64,000 nt of DNA from Streptacidiphilus sp. PB12-B1b (GCF_014084125.1 NZ_CP048405.1:3286001-3350000); one strand, 5' to 3'; shown: positions 1 through 8,770, counted from the stretch's first letter. Notes: a model not told the origin generated them from the letters alone. Made by a program: numbers and translations.

Positions 1-75
1 GAGCTGGGAGAAGTCGTTGAGCAGGGCCTGCGAGGTCGAGGCGGTCTCGTCCGAGTTGACCTTGAAATCGGGCAC
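1..75 (-). CDS. WXG100-like small protein, N-terminal part only (gene runs off the window)
   Basis: A GTG start at 75 on the minus strand follows an AAGGAG site at 7 nt spacing, and the frame stays open to the edge of the window (25 codons, beginning MPDFKVNSDE). The acidic, Ser/Thr-rich start and its place 76 bp downstream of a putative type VII secreted protein fit a WXG100/ESAT-6-like partner protein. The WXG motif itself would lie outside the window, so the family call is inferred from context. Confidence 0.5.
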   Translation of the reverse strand, partial: MPDFKVNSDETASTSQALLNDFSQL

Positions 76-151
76 GGTGGTACTCCTTGCTGGTGGTGCA
101 TCGGATGGTGGGTGGGGCACTCCACCCCGGCGGGGTGGACGTTCGGTGGCC

Positions 152-2011
152 TCAACCGCGCCCGGCGGTCGACCCCTTGCGGGGAAAGGCGGGCGCGGCC
201 CGACCGGTCGGCGCGGCCTGGCCGGTCTGCGGGGCCGGTTCCGGCCGCACGGCTTCGTCCGGTCGGCCCTCGCCCGGGTGCCCGACGGAGGCGGACGGCT
301 CGTGCGTTGCGTCGGCGTCCGCCGGGCTGGCGGTGACCGGGTTGTCGGTGCTGGACGGCACTGCGGTGGCGGCGTGCGGCTCCTCCGCCGGGTCCTGTTG
401 CGGGCTCGGCCCGGAGGCGGCGGGCAGGACGTGCGTCGTTCCGCTGCCGCTGATCTTGGTAGGAATCGAACCGCCAACGCCGTCGGCGCCCCCGCCGGTG
501 CTGCTCCCGCTGGTGCTGCTCCCGCTGGGACTGCTGCTCTCGCTGCCGCTCCCGCCGCTGCCGCTCCCGCCGGGATTGCTCCCGCCGCTCCCGCTGCTCC
601 CGCCGCTGCCGCTCCCCAGGTTGCCGCCCCCGCCGGAGCCGCTCCCGCCCCCGCCGGAGCCGCTCCCGCTCCCGCCGGGGCTGCCGCTCCCGCCAGGCGC
701 TGCTGCTGCCGCTGCTGCGGGCTTCTGCGGGCGCAGTGCTCCGGCTGCGCCCGAGGCCGCGCCGGTCAGCCCCGCGCCGATGATCGCGCCGGCGTCCAGC
801 GACTGGCCGTCCACGCCCTCGGCGGTGGCGGTCTTGGACGCGTCCGAGCCGAAGCCGACGGCAGCGTCCCCTGCGGCCCGCGAGAACACGCCCTTGCCGA
901 ACTTGCCGGCGGTGTCCAGCGCCTTGCCGCCGCCGGAGACGGCTCCGCCGACGCCCGCGCCGATGATGGCGCCGGCGTCCAGCGGCTTGCCGTCGATCTC
1001 CTCGCCGGCCGCCTCCTTGGCGGAGCCGGTGGCCGCGTGGATCGCCGCGCCCTTGAGGACCTTCCCGGTCGTCCCCTTGAGGACCGAACCGACGCTCCTG
1101 GTTGTGCCCAGGGAGCCGCCGACACCGTGGGCGATGCTGCCGTCCGCAGCCTTCGTGGCCGCCGGGACGGCCTTCTCGGCTACGTCGAGACCGGCCTCGG
1201 CGGCGCCCCCGCCCGCCTTCAGCAGCGAACCGCCGGGAACCAGTCCGACCAGTCCGACCAGGAACTCGCCCAGGCTGAACGTTCCCCCGGCGATCGCCGA
1301 CACTTGCGTGACGGCGAACAGCGCGGCCCCCAGCAGTGCCCCGGCGATCGGGAAGAACACCGCGACGACCGCGATCAGCAGGCCCAGCAGGATCTGTACG
1401 AACGGGAAGTCCTTGAAGAAGTCGCTGATCTTCTGGAACAGGCTCCGCTCCGGAATCGCCTCGCTCGCCGCCCGGTCCAGCACGTCCGCACACGCCCGCT
1501 GGGCGGCCTCACGCGCCGCCTTGGCCTGCTGGGCCAGGCCCTTGGCCGCCGACAGCGCCTGCTGCCCCTCGGAGATGGAGTTCTGCGCCGTGCGCGCGGC
1601 GTCCTTCTCCTGGTCGGTCGGGTCCGGTCCGAGGTTCGGGGCCTGCTGGTTCGCCCGCGCCGACGCGGATTGGGCCTGGTCGACCGCCTGATCGAAGGTC
1701 GCCTGCGCGTCCTGCAGCTTGGGGATGTAGTCCGTGTACGCCTGGGCCGCGTCGTGGTACGAGGTGGCCGTCTTGTCGAGCTTGCCGGGCAGGTCGTCGC
1801 CGATCTTGTTCCTCAGGGCGTTCATCGCCGAGCCGGTGCCCTGGGAGATGGCGCCGTCCTTCCTGATGAGGGTCAGTGCCCTCTCGGCGGCGTCGCCGAT
1901 GTCGCGGTAGCGCTGGATGACGCCCTGGATGAGGTCGGGATCGCCCGGGGTGGGGTCGGTGTCCAAGCCGACGAGCTGGAAGTCCGCCGGACTGGAGTGC
2001 TGCCGTGCCAT
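152..2011 (-). CDS. Large putative type VII secretion substrate with Gly/Ser-rich tail
   Basis: The likely start is the ATG at 2011 (MARQHSSPADF), giving 619 residues; the frame is open further upstream but that stretch reads as non-coding. Residues 1-150 are helical and charged (two QxxxxA-type coiled segments), as in the putative T7SS secretion-signal domain at the front of actinobacterial polymorphic toxins. Residues about 190-240 form a hydrophobic hairpin (two membrane segments). After this comes an Ala/Gly region in which the motif LDAGAIIGAG occurs twice, about 70 residues apart, and then a Gly/Ser-rich linker (about 430-505). No known toxin domain is visible at the end. The start of a WXG100-like gene follows 76 bp downstream on the same strand. 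The family placement is inference; no biochemical role can be assigned. Confidence 0.6.
   Translation of the reverse strand: MARQHSSPADFQLVGLDTDPTPGDPDLIQGVIQRYRDIGDAAERALTLIRKDGAISQGTGSAMNALRNKIGDDLPGKLDKTATSYHDAAQAYTDYIPKLQDAQATFDQAVDQAQSASARANQQAPNLGPDPTDQEKDAARTAQNSISEGQQALSAAKGLAQQAKAAREAAQRACADVLDRAASEAIPERSLFQKISDFFKDFPFVQILLGLLIAVVAVFFPIAGALLGAALFAVTQVSAIAGGTFSLGEFLVGLVGLVPGGSLLKAGGGAAEAGLDVAEKAVPAATKAADGSIAHGVGGSLGTTRSVGSVLKGTTGKVLKGAAIHAATGSAKEAAGEEIDGKPLDAGAIIGAGVGGAVSGGGKALDTAGKFGKGVFSRAAGDAAVGFGSDASKTATAEGVDGQSLDAGAIIGAGLTGAASGAAGALRPQKPAAAAAAAPGGSGSPGGSGSGSGGGGSGSGGGGNLGSGSGGSSGSGGSNPGGSGSGGSGSESSSPSGSSTSGSSTGGGADGVGGSIPTKISGSGTTHVLPAASGPSPQQDPAEEPHAATAVPSSTDNPVTASPADADATHEPSASVGHPGEGRPDEAVRPEPAPQTGQAAPTGRAAPAFPRKGSTAGRG
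485..720. repeat. Imperfect short tandem repeat (CCGCTGCCGCTCCCG-like)
   Basis: This tract is built from degenerate units of CCGCTC/CCGCTG/CCGCCG and encodes the Gly/Ser-rich linker of the minus-strand secreted protein. Such low-complexity DNA expands and contracts easily and is a common assembly trouble spot. Confidence 0.7.
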
Positions 2012-2169
2012 GAGTCGTGGTTCCCCCGGGGGCGGTGTCCGCTGTGTGTTCGACCCCCTACACGGGGGACGGGCCCTGCAACGTTCACGCGAACGGTGAA
2101 CATTCGCCGGAGCGGTTCCGTGTGGAGGGTGCACAGAGCCCGTGCCACGGGCCGATACCAGGGGTGAAG

Positions 2170-3621
2170 ATGAGCAAGGGAGCCGGAGCCGCAGCAGCGG
2201 TCCCGCCGATAACATGGACCGCACAACGGATCGCGGGGGCCGTCCTGCGCGTGGTCGCGGTCCTGTTGCTGGCGCTCGGGGCGGCAGCCGCCACGGCGGC
2301 CCCGGCGACCGCGGCCGGAAGCGGAAGCGGCGACCTGGTCAAGGTGTTCGTGGTGCCGGATCCGGCGCAGACCGGGGGTGCCCCCGCGACCCTGTCGTCC
2401 ATCGCCGCCGGCACCCTGGGCGACCCGTCCCGGGCCGGTGAGGTGTTCACCCTCAACCAGGGGCTGACCCAGGCCGACGGCAGCGCGCTGACCAGCCCGG
2501 ACCAGCAGCTGCACCCGGGATGGATCCTGCGGCTGCCGCCCGACGCCTCCGGCCCGGGCGTCCAGCTGGCCCGGGAGTCCGGCACGGCCGGAGCGGGTCA
2601 GGGCGGGGCGTCGCCCTCGGCCGGCGCGGGAAGCAGCACCGCCGCGCGAAGCGCCTCCACCGGCACCGCCCGCGCCACGCGGGGCACGACCACGGTCCTG
2701 TCCCTGCCCCCGGCCGCCGTGCTGGCGCTGCTCGGAGCGGTGCTGCTGGCCCTGGTGACGGCGGCGATCGTGGCCCGGCGGCGGCTGCGCCGGGCGCTGG
2801 CCGCGCTCGGACGTGCCGTCGCCGCGCTAGGGGAGCCGTTCGCACGCAGGCGCCGCACCAAGGCCCGGGCCCGGATCGGTCGGCAGTTCGCGGCGGACGC
2901 CGCCTCCGTCCGCCGGGCCCATGGCGCACTCGGCGAGTTCACCGCGCCGGGGGAGCGCCCCAGGCCGTCGGTGCACGCGCTGCAGCTCGACCCGGACGGG
3001 GTGACGGTCTGGCTGCCCGCGGCCGAGGCCCTGGAGGTCCCCTGGCACAGCGTCGACGGCACCCGTTGGCGCCGCCCCGAGAGCGCCGACGACTCGCTGC
3101 GCCCGGGCGATCCGGCGGCCTGCCTGGTGCGCGTCGGCACCGACGCCGAGGGCGAGCCGGTCTTCGTGGACCTGAGCCGTCTGGACGGGGTGCTCAGCGT
3201 GACCGGCGACCGGGCCGTCGCCCGCGACGTGGTCCGCAACCTGCTGGCCGAGACCGCCCGCAGCCGACCGGACACCCCGGTGACGGTGCTGGGCACCCGC
3301 AGCGGCGCGCTGATCCCGCTGCCCTCCGGCCTGCGGCCGGTGACCGGCGTCGTGCCGGACCCGAACGGCCGCCCCACGCCGGTGCGCGGGACCGTCCTGG
3401 GCGCCGCCGCCCGGCAGCCGGTCCAGGGCCTGGTCGTGCTGGCGGAGCCGCCGGGCGAGCGCGAGGCCGCCGAGCTGGCCGCGCTGTGCGGCCCCGGCGG
3501 CGCGGGGTGGACCGGGCTGGTGTGCGGTGAGGCCGAGGGCGCCCACTGGCGCTGGCACGCCGACGCCAGGGGCGGCGTGGAGCTCCCGATCCTCAACACC
3601 CGGCTCACCGTGCCCGCCTGA
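2170..3621 (+). CDS. LysM-like single-pass membrane protein near T7SS genes
   Basis: The start ATG at 2170 has an AGGGG 5 nt upstream (a GTG at 2164 is also possible); the product is 483 residues. It opens with a signal-anchor (about 15-45) ending ATAAPATAAG. A roughly 70-residue extracellular module follows (DLVKVFVVPDPAQ ... LHPGWILRLP) whose spacing (start-up of a repeat, LNxG, then hPGxhLRLP) resembles a LysM domain. Next come a Ser/Ala-rich linker, a second membrane helix (about 180-205) followed by Arg-rich residues, and a cytoplasmic domain of about 270 residues. It is divergent from the secreted-protein gene, sharing a 158-bp intergenic region. Proteins with this plan occur in Streptomyces ESX-like loci, possibly anchoring the machine to the wall; that role is inference. 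Confidence 0.6.
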   Translation: MSKGAGAAAAVPPITWTAQRIAGAVLRVVAVLLLALGAAAATAAPATAAGSGSGDLVKVFVVPDPAQTGGAPATLSSIAAGTLGDPSRAGEVFTLNQGLTQADGSALTSPDQQLHPGWILRLPPDASGPGVQLARESGTAGAGQGGASPSAGAGSSTAARSASTGTARATRGTTTVLSLPPAAVLALLGAVLLALVTAAIVARRRLRRALAALGRAVAALGEPFARRRRTKARARIGRQFAADAASVRRAHGALGEFTAPGERPRPSVHALQLDPDGVTVWLPAAEALEVPWHSVDGTRWRRPESADDSLRPGDPAACLVRVGTDAEGEPVFVDLSRLDGVLSVTGDRAVARDVVRNLLAETARSRPDTPVTVLGTRSGALIPLPSGLRPVTGVVPDPNGRPTPVRGTVLGAAARQPVQGLVVLAEPPGEREAAELAALCGPGGAGWTGLVCGEAEGAHWRWHADARGGVELPILNTRLTVPA

Positions 3622-3746
3622 GCCACCCGCGTGCAGGTCCGTTGAACGCTTCCAGCACCCGGACCGTGTGACTCGGGACAGCAGCCGAGCGCGATCTCAC
3701 GCCCGGCTCTGCAAGCAACTCCCTTGGAAAGCAAGAGAAAAGACAG

Positions 3747-4205
3747 ATGATCAGAAGTCGTGTCACCCTCCTCGTCGCCTCGCTGGCGGCCGGAGCGGTC
3801 CTCCTGACCGGTTGCGGTTCCTCGTCGGGCGCGGCCGCCCCGGCCGCCCGGCCCAGCGCCCCCGCCGCAGGCGGTTCCGCCCCCGCCCTGCTCGCCCCGG
3901 CGCTGGACTTCGCGCCCGGAACCGCCCTGAGCAACAACGCCCCCGCCGACACCGGCGACTTCCACCAGGGCGCCGACAACACTCCGGCGGCGATGAAGTG
4001 GGTCCAGCTCAGCGTCGGCGCTGCCGGCACCCTCAACCCGGTCGTCCTCAACGGCGCCGGGTTCACGCTGTACCGCTTCGACAAGGACACCTCCTCCCCG
4101 TCGAAGTCCAACTGCGACGGCGCCTGTGCCACGACCTGGCCGCCCGTGCTGATCCGGCCCGGCGGCACGGTCTTCCGGGTGTTGCGTAATCTCCTGAGTG
4201 CGTAG
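3747..4205 (+). CDS. COG4315-type lipoprotein, apparently truncated
   Basis: The 152-residue product starts with a lipoprotein signal peptide (lipobox LLTGC, lipidated Cys23), an Ala/Pro linker, and one half of the secreted-repeat module (LNGAGFTLYRFDKDT ... CDGACATTWPPV). Members of this family normally continue after the GG-x-VF segment through a second repeat with a WPVYRF-like motif, reaching about 190 residues or more. Here the frame ends after nine unrelated residues. This looks like a 3' deletion or rearrangement rather than a simple frameshift, because the missing half is not found in another frame downstream. The next gene starts 38 bp further on. Function unknown; it is predicted to be outer-leaflet anchored. 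Confidence 0.6.
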   Translation: MIRSRVTLLVASLAAGAVLLTGCGSSSGAAAPAARPSAPAAGGSAPALLAPALDFAPGTALSNNAPADTGDFHQGADNTPAAMKWVQLSVGAAGTLNPVVLNGAGFTLYRFDKDTSSPSKSNCDGACATTWPPVLIRPGGTVFRVLRNLLSA

Positions 4206-4243
4206 ACAAACCATGTGCCCAGGCGGGAAGGAAAAGCAGAGTC

Positions 4244-4805
4244 ATGGCCAATGAGCAGAGGTACGGGGTCGCGGTCACCCTGCAGAACGGCTACGCCGAC
4301 TGGACGGGAGGCTACCTGGAGGTCAACGGGCCCGGGGGGACCTCGGGTTCCGTCTACGGGGTCGACACGGATGCGACCGCCACGCGCGACTCCCTCAGCG
4401 GCACCTGGAAAATCCTCCGCGAGCAGCAAGGCGGACGGCGAAACGGTGGCCTCGGGAGACCTCGTCCACCTGGCAAGCCAGTACAACACCCCGACCTACC
4501 GCGACGTGAGTACGGCCGCAGGCTACAGCTCCGGCAAGTACGGCGTCTCCACGGCGCCGACCCCGAGCCGCGACGGCGACAGCGGCCTGTGGTTCCTGTT
4601 CGCCGAGACCTCCTCGCCCCAGGACGGCGCCCTCCGGGCCGGGGACGTGGTGCACATCCTCAGCAACTACGGGCCGCCCAACGGAGGCTGGCTGGAAACC
4701 ATGGGCCTCGCCCCCGCGCCGGCCACCGGGCTGCACGGTGTCTACACCAACGACTACTCCAACCGGGACAACAACTCCGGCTCCTGGCGCTTCGCCCAGG
4801 CATAA
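4244..4805 (+). pseudogene. Small Gly/Tyr/Asn-rich protein gene with a +1 frameshift
   Basis: An ATG at 4244 behind GGAAGGA opens a frame (MANEQRYGVAVTLQNGY) that reads well to about 4410. The matching continuation (KADGETVASGDLVHLASQYN ... SGSWRFAQ) is in the next frame, to the TAA at 4803-4805. The change falls at an AAAA run (4409-4412); removing one A joins the halves into about 187 residues. The composition (repeated GYxDW, GVDT, SGTW, SQYN) suggests a beta-rich fold such as a beta-trefoil or lectin-like protein; no family was recognised. It could be a true pseudogene or a homopolymer sequencing error. Confidence 0.55.
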
Positions 4806-4876
4806 CCCGCCGCCGACAGGGCGCAGGGGGCTGGGGAATTCAAAGGCTCATGATGATCGCCGGTCATCGTAGCCGT

Positions 4877-5743
4877 CTACGGATGCGGTACCACGGCGAC
4901 CGGCGCCTTGGCGTGGTGCAGGACGGCGTGCGCCACCGGTCCCAGGTGCCAGCCGGCCTGGTGGGTGCGCGTGCGCCGCCCGACGACCACCAGGCCGACT
5001 CCGCCGGAGACCTCGACCAGGGCACGCGCGCCCCCGCCGAAGCGCACGTCCTCGATGACGTCGATCCCGGGGAACCGCTCCCGCCAGGGCTGGAGCAGTC
5101 GGCCGAGCTCCTCCGCCTCCGCCTTCTCCACGTCCGCGCCCAGGCTCGGCGGCGGAATCACCCAGCCGAGTGAGGAGCCGGTGGGCGGCAGGTTCCAGCC
5201 GTGCACCACCCGGAGCCGGGAGCCGCGCAGTGCGGCCTCCGCAAAGGCGAATTCGAGCAGTCGGTCGGCCGCGGCCTTCGTGTCCACGCCGAGGACGACC
5301 TCGCCACCGGACGGCTCCGCTCCACCGTGCTCGGGGCGCACCACGACCGTGGGCGTCTCGGCCCGGGCGGACACGGCCAGGCTCACCGATCCGACCAGCA
5401 GTCCGACGAACCCGCCGAGCCCGCGCGAGCCGAGCACCAGCAGCTGACCGTCGGCAGCGGCCGACACCAGTCCCTCGACGGAGTCGTGGTGGATCAGACG
5501 GGTGTCGATGTCCAGCCCGGGGTGGTTCGACAGAAGCGTCTTCGCCACGTCGGCAAGCATCTGCCGAGCCTCTCCCTGGACGTCGTCGCCGCGACCGCCG
5601 TCGATCGGACGCTGGTCCAACCAGAGGCCCGCGTGCAGCAGGCGAAGCGGTGCCGCGCGGCGCACCGCATCGTCGGCCGCCCACGACGCGGCATGGACGC
5701 TCTCCTCCGACCCGTCGACTGCGGCAAGCACGGGTGACTCCAT
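4877..5743 (-). CDS. Tandem universal stress protein
   Basis: The start ATG at 5743 (MESPVLAAVDGSEES) has AAGGAGTC just upstream; the longer frame above it reads as non-coding. The 288 residues contain two UspA domains. The first (about 1-140) carries the ATP-binding signature G-x2-G-x9-G-S (GSRGLGGFVGLLVGSVS) and the second (about 148-288) a weaker version (GRRTRTHQ ... GPVAHAVL). Two-domain Usp proteins are abundant in actinomycetes and are typically induced by hypoxia or growth arrest. Convergent with the frameshifted gene at 4244. Its neighbours (HTH-pyridoxamine-oxidase fusion, alcohol dehydrogenase, DoxX-like protein) fit a redox or dormancy response; this is inference from context. Confidence 0.9.
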   Translation of the reverse strand: MESPVLAAVDGSEESVHAASWAADDAVRRAAPLRLLHAGLWLDQRPIDGGRGDDVQGEARQMLADVAKTLLSNHPGLDIDTRLIHHDSVEGLVSAAADGQLLVLGSRGLGGFVGLLVGSVSLAVSARAETPTVVVRPEHGGAEPSGGEVVLGVDTKAAADRLLEFAFAEAALRGSRLRVVHGWNLPPTGSSLGWVIPPPSLGADVEKAEAEELGRLLQPWRERFPGIDVIEDVRFGGGARALVEVSGGVGLVVVGRRTRTHQAGWHLGPVAHAVLHHAKAPVAVVPHP

Positions 5744-5947
5744 CGTGACTCCTTCTGCAGTTCCGGTATCCGGGCTGCCGGCTGAGCGCGGGTCTCGGCT
5801 TCGCCCACCACGTCCAGGCCGGGCTCCACCACCCCCAGGGCGCGAAGCCCTTGCCGGACCACCTCGTGGTCGTCCCCCTCTTCGAGTCTGCGCGCTCTCC
5901 CGGCCCACCGCAGCTGCGGATCGCGCCGGGGGAGGGGGCCTGAGGCG

Positions 5948-6622
5948 CTATGCCGCGTAGACGAGCCGACCGGTGATCCGGGTCGGTACCACGCGGATCA
6001 CCAGGTCCCGCCTGCCGCCCGCCCACGGGGCGGCGCCGGGGGCCTCGGCCAGTCGCCTGAGGGCGGCGGGTTCGCCGACGTGTTCGGCCCGGCCGACGAT
6101 CAGCACACTCCAGCCTTCGCTCAGGCGCTCGTCCACGAGGTCGACCTCGAACGCCACCTCCGTGTCCACGGTGGCGGCGGTCCCGCTGTCGGCAGCCGTC
6201 CGGAAGACGACGGTGCGGTCGTCGACCGTGTAGTTGACCGGGATGATGGCCGGCCCCGAGGCCGTGGACAGGCCGATCCGGCCGATGCCGTGGGTGCCCA
6301 GCCGGTCCCAGCACGCACGCGGGCTGAGTTTCATCGATCCCGGATGAGGTGCGGCCGGGCTTCGCCCCGGTGGCGCGTCGGCGCGCTCGTCGAGCAGGTC
6401 GGCGGTACTGAGCTCCAACGCGGTGGCCACCCGCTGGAAGGCGTCCGGATCGAACTCCCCCTCGGTCTCGGCGAGGTAGAGCAGATAGCGCGGGGCCATC
6501 CGGGCCCGGGCGGCCAGGCCCTCGTGGGTCAGCCCCAGCTGCCTGCGCCGCAGTTCGATTCTCCGGGCGAGGCCGCCGACCTGGCCCGGGGCGCTGTCGG
6601 TATGCCTGTGGTTGATGCTCAC
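5948..6622 (-). CDS. XRE helix-turn-helix / pyridoxamine 5'-phosphate oxidase-like fusion
   Basis: A GTG at 6622 ([10 protein letters not shown]) preceded by GGAGG at 8 nt is the best start, giving 224 residues. Residues about 15-75 form a Cro/CI-type HTH ([20 protein letters not shown] ... PRYLLYLAE). Residues about 95-224 form a flavin-reductase-like split barrel of the PNPOx family ([20 protein letters not shown], then [10 protein letters not shown]). Such fusions are common in Streptomyces and are probably flavin- or F420-binding sensors or regulators rather than true PNPOx enzymes. It is divergent from the alcohol dehydrogenase gene, 190 bp away, so it may control it. Confidence 0.85.
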   Translation of the reverse strand: MSINHRHTDSAPGQVGGLARRIELRRRQLGLTHEGLAARARMAPRYLLYLAETEGEFDPDAFQRVATALELSTADLLDERADAPPGRSPAAPHPGSMKLSPRACWDRLGTHGIGRIGLSTASGPAIIPVNYTVDDRTVVFRTAADSGTAATVDTEVAFEVDLVDERLSEGWSVLIVGRAEHVGEPAALRRLAEAPGAAPWAGGRRDLVIRVVPTRITGRLVYAA

Positions 6623-6812
6623 GTCCGCCACCTCCGCGCACTGTGTTCTCTGCACTCTGGGTTCTGCACTCCGGCCCCACCAGCATCCTGCGGCACGCCC
6701 CGTTCGGCCAGGGCCGAACGGCCCGGTCCGAGGGCCGACCGGTCACCCTTCACCCGGCCCTGATCGCGCGCACCATGGGAGGAGGCAATCCCGTCAGGAA
6801 AGGAGCCGGACC

Positions 6813-7859
6813 ATGGTGGCGACCGGAACCGGCGCGGCAGCAACGGCAGCTGTGACGACGACGGCCTGGGTGGTGGAACGTCCCGGGCCGATCGCCGGGC
6901 GTCCGCTGGTCCGGGTGGAGCGGCAGGTCGCCGAGCCCGGGCCGGGGGAGTTGCTGGTGCGGGTGACCGCCTGTGGAGTCTGCCGCACCGACCTGCACCT
7001 GGCCGAGGGCGACCTGGCGCCGCACCTGCCGCAGTGCACACCGGGCCACGAGATCGTGGGCCGGGTGGAGCGGGCCGGTCCCGGCGCGGACGGCTGGGCG
7101 CCCGGGGACCGGCTCGGCGCGGCCTGGCTGGCGAGCACCTGCGGGAGCTGCCGCTACTGCCGCTCCGACCGGGAGAACCTGTGCCCCGGATCCCGCTACA
7201 CCGGCTGGGACCGCCACGGTGGCTACGCCGGCCACGCCGTGGTCGACGCCCGCTTCAGCTACCGCCTTCCCGACGGGGTTCCCGACGAACAGCTGGCCCC
7301 GCTGCTGTGCGCGGGCATCATCGGCTACCGCGCGCTGGAGCGGGCCGAGCTGCCGCCCGGCGGCAGGCTCGGGCTCTACGGCTTCGGCGCCTCGGCCCAC
7401 CTGACCGCCCAGCTGGCGCTGGGCCGCGGTGCGACCGTCCACGTGCTCACCCGGGCGGCGGATGCCCGGCGCCTGGCCCTCGACCTGGGCGCGGCCTCCG
7501 CCCGCGGAGCCTACGACGCCCCGCCCGAGCCGCTGGACGCGGCCATCCTCTTCGCGCCGGTCGGGGATCTGGTGCCGGTGGCGCTCGCCGCCCTGGACCG
7601 GGGAGGAACACTGGCCGTGGCCGGTATCCACCTCACCGACATACCCGCCCTCAACTACGACCGGCAGCTCTTCCAGGAGCGCACCCTGCGCAGCGTCACC
7701 GCCAACACCCGCGACGACGGCCGCGCCTACCTCGCCGAAACCGCCGCCCGGCCCCCCGCCGTCCACGTCCAGCGCTACGCCATGGGCGACGCGGACACCG
7801 CCCTGGCCGACCTCGCCGCCGACCGGGTGACCGGAGCCGCCGTACTCGTCGCGGACTGA
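6813..7859 (+). CDS. Zinc-dependent alcohol dehydrogenase (MDR family)
   Basis: Start ATG 6813 with AAAGGAG 7 nt upstream; 348 residues. Catalytic-zinc residues are present in CGVCRTDLH (Cys57) and GHE (His79, Glu80). Structural zinc is bound by Cys110, 113, 116 and 124 (CGSCRYC ... C). The Rossmann segment is [11 protein letters not shown]. The zinc-binding, His-Gly-Gly ([11 protein letters not shown]) and Rossmann pattern matches the AdhA-like zinc-binding dehydrogenases that oxidise alcohols or reduce aldehydes with NAD(P)H. The physiological substrate cannot be read from sequence. A 12-bp perfect inverted repeat lies just after the stop. Confidence 0.9.
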   Translation: MVATGTGAAATAAVTTTAWVVERPGPIAGRPLVRVERQVAEPGPGELLVRVTACGVCRTDLHLAEGDLAPHLPQCTPGHEIVGRVERAGPGADGWAPGDRLGAAWLASTCGSCRYCRSDRENLCPGSRYTGWDRHGGYAGHAVVDARFSYRLPDGVPDEQLAPLLCAGIIGYRALERAELPPGGRLGLYGFGASAHLTAQLALGRGATVHVLTRAADARRLALDLGAASARGAYDAPPEPLDAAILFAPVGDLVPVALAALDRGGTLAVAGIHLTDIPALNYDRQLFQERTLRSVTANTRDDGRAYLAETAARPPAVHVQRYAMGDADTALADLAADRVTGAAVLVAD

Positions 7860-7885
7860 CGGCGCCGCCCGCCGCCCGGCGGATG

Positions 7886-7926
7886 ATTCGACACCGGTCG
7901 AAACTGCCCGCGACCCGGTGTCGAAT
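7886..7926. terminator. Hairpin after the alcohol dehydrogenase gene
   Basis: Arms ATTCGACACCGG (7886-7897) and CCGGTGTCGAAT (7915-7926) pair perfectly over 12 bp around a 17-nt loop. There is no U tract after it, which is usual for actinomycete terminators. It could instead be a binding site. Confidence 0.5.
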
Positions 7927-7972
7927 AATTCCCGTCTCTGCTCCCGGTGCAATCACCGCCATTACCTGCTGC

Positions 7973-7988
7973 CTTAGTCACTTCTTAG
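7973..7988 (+). promoter_or_regulatory. Direct repeat CTTAG-N6-CTTAG (candidate OmpR-family site)
   Basis: CTTAG occurs at 7973-7977 and 7984-7988, an 11-bp period typical of winged-helix OmpR/PhoB boxes. The second copy is in TTCTTAGGA, a 9-mer that also occurs at 11001-11009 upstream of the b561-like gene, again with a similar half-site 11 bp before it. A TTGACT/TTTGCT-like promoter (8021-8050) follows. Confidence 0.4.
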
Positions 7989-8011
7989 GAATTCCCGGAG
8001 TCGGGAATTCC
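7988..8011. promoter_or_regulatory. Near-perfect palindrome upstream of DoxX-like gene
   Basis: GGAATTCCCG (7988-7997) and CGGGAATTCC (8002-8011) form a perfect 10-bp inverted repeat with a 4-nt centre, ending 9 bp before a possible -35 (TTGACT, 8021-8026). This is a candidate operator for a dimeric regulator. Confidence 0.4.
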
Positions 8012-8155
8012 CGAAAAGCATTGACTCATGCATGCCAATCCTGCTTTGCTCGTCCCGGCCGAACCGCCGACCGCATGAGCGGATCGCGGAAATCGGAGGG
8101 CCGCCGATGTGCACCGGTGAACGCGGCTCGTCATCACGCATGCGAGGAGTCCAGC

Positions 8156-8770
8156 ATGGCGACACAAGCGGAATTCGGCCCGCGGGCCCGGGGTGGTGGA
8201 GCGGCCCTGTCCGGCACCGAGACGGGCAGGCTGCACCGGGCGGCGGTGGTACGGATCGGCTTCGGGCTGATCTGGGCGATCGACGCGTCCTTCAAATGGC
8301 TGCCGGGATTCGTGCACGGGCAGACCCTCTCCGACGAACTGGGGAGCGGCAGTTCGGTGCACACCCCGGTGATCCACCAGTGGATTCAGGTGTGGCACGG
8401 CGCGGCCACCTCCGCGCCCGGGGCCTTCGCCGTCGGGACCGCCGTCATCGAGACGCTCATCGCCCTGGGCCTGGTCCTCGGCGTCTTCAGCAACCTGGTC
8501 TTCGTCGGCAGCGCCGTCTACTCGTTCGGCATCTGGTCCAGCGCCGAGGCGTTCGGGCTGCCCTGGAACACGCCCGGGATCACGGACGTCGGCCCCTCGG
8601 TCGCCTACATCTTCGCCTCGCTGGCGCTGCTGCACGCGTACGCGGGGTCGACCTGGAGCCTGGACAGCCGCCTGCGCCCCAGGCTCGGCAGGTTCGCATG
8701 GCTGGCCGGGCCGACCCCCGACGAGATCCGCCGCCGCGCCGCACACACCTCGCCCGCACCGGCGAGCTGA
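8156..8770 (+). CDS. DoxX/DoxD-like integral membrane protein
   Basis: Start ATG 8156 with GAGGAG 6 nt upstream; 204 residues. Four hydrophobic helices are visible (about 28-47, 83-103, 105-125 and 140-160) with the DoxX-type pattern R-hhhGhhWhhd in the first helix (RIGFGLIWAIDASFKWLPG). The DoxX/DoxD superfamily includes the thiosulfate:quinone oxidoreductase subunit and redox-stress membrane proteins. The 47-bp gap to a two-component regulator gene suggests joint control. Exact activity unknown. Confidence 0.75.
   Translation: MATQAEFGPRARGGGAALSGTETGRLHRAAVVRIGFGLIWAIDASFKWLPGFVHGQTLSDELGSGSSVHTPVIHQWIQVWHGAATSAPGAFAVGTAVIETLIALGLVLGVFSNLVFVGSAVYSFGIWSSAEAFGLPWNTPGITDVGPSVAYIFASLALLHAYAGSTWSLDSRLRPRLGRFAWLAGPTPDEIRRRAAHTSPAPAS

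Noticed and set aside
17-2167. Long plus-strand open frame opposite the T7SS-like gene
   Set aside because: Arg/Ala/Gly-rich reading of the antisense strand in GC-rich DNA; no ribosome site, and the minus-strand frame has real protein features.
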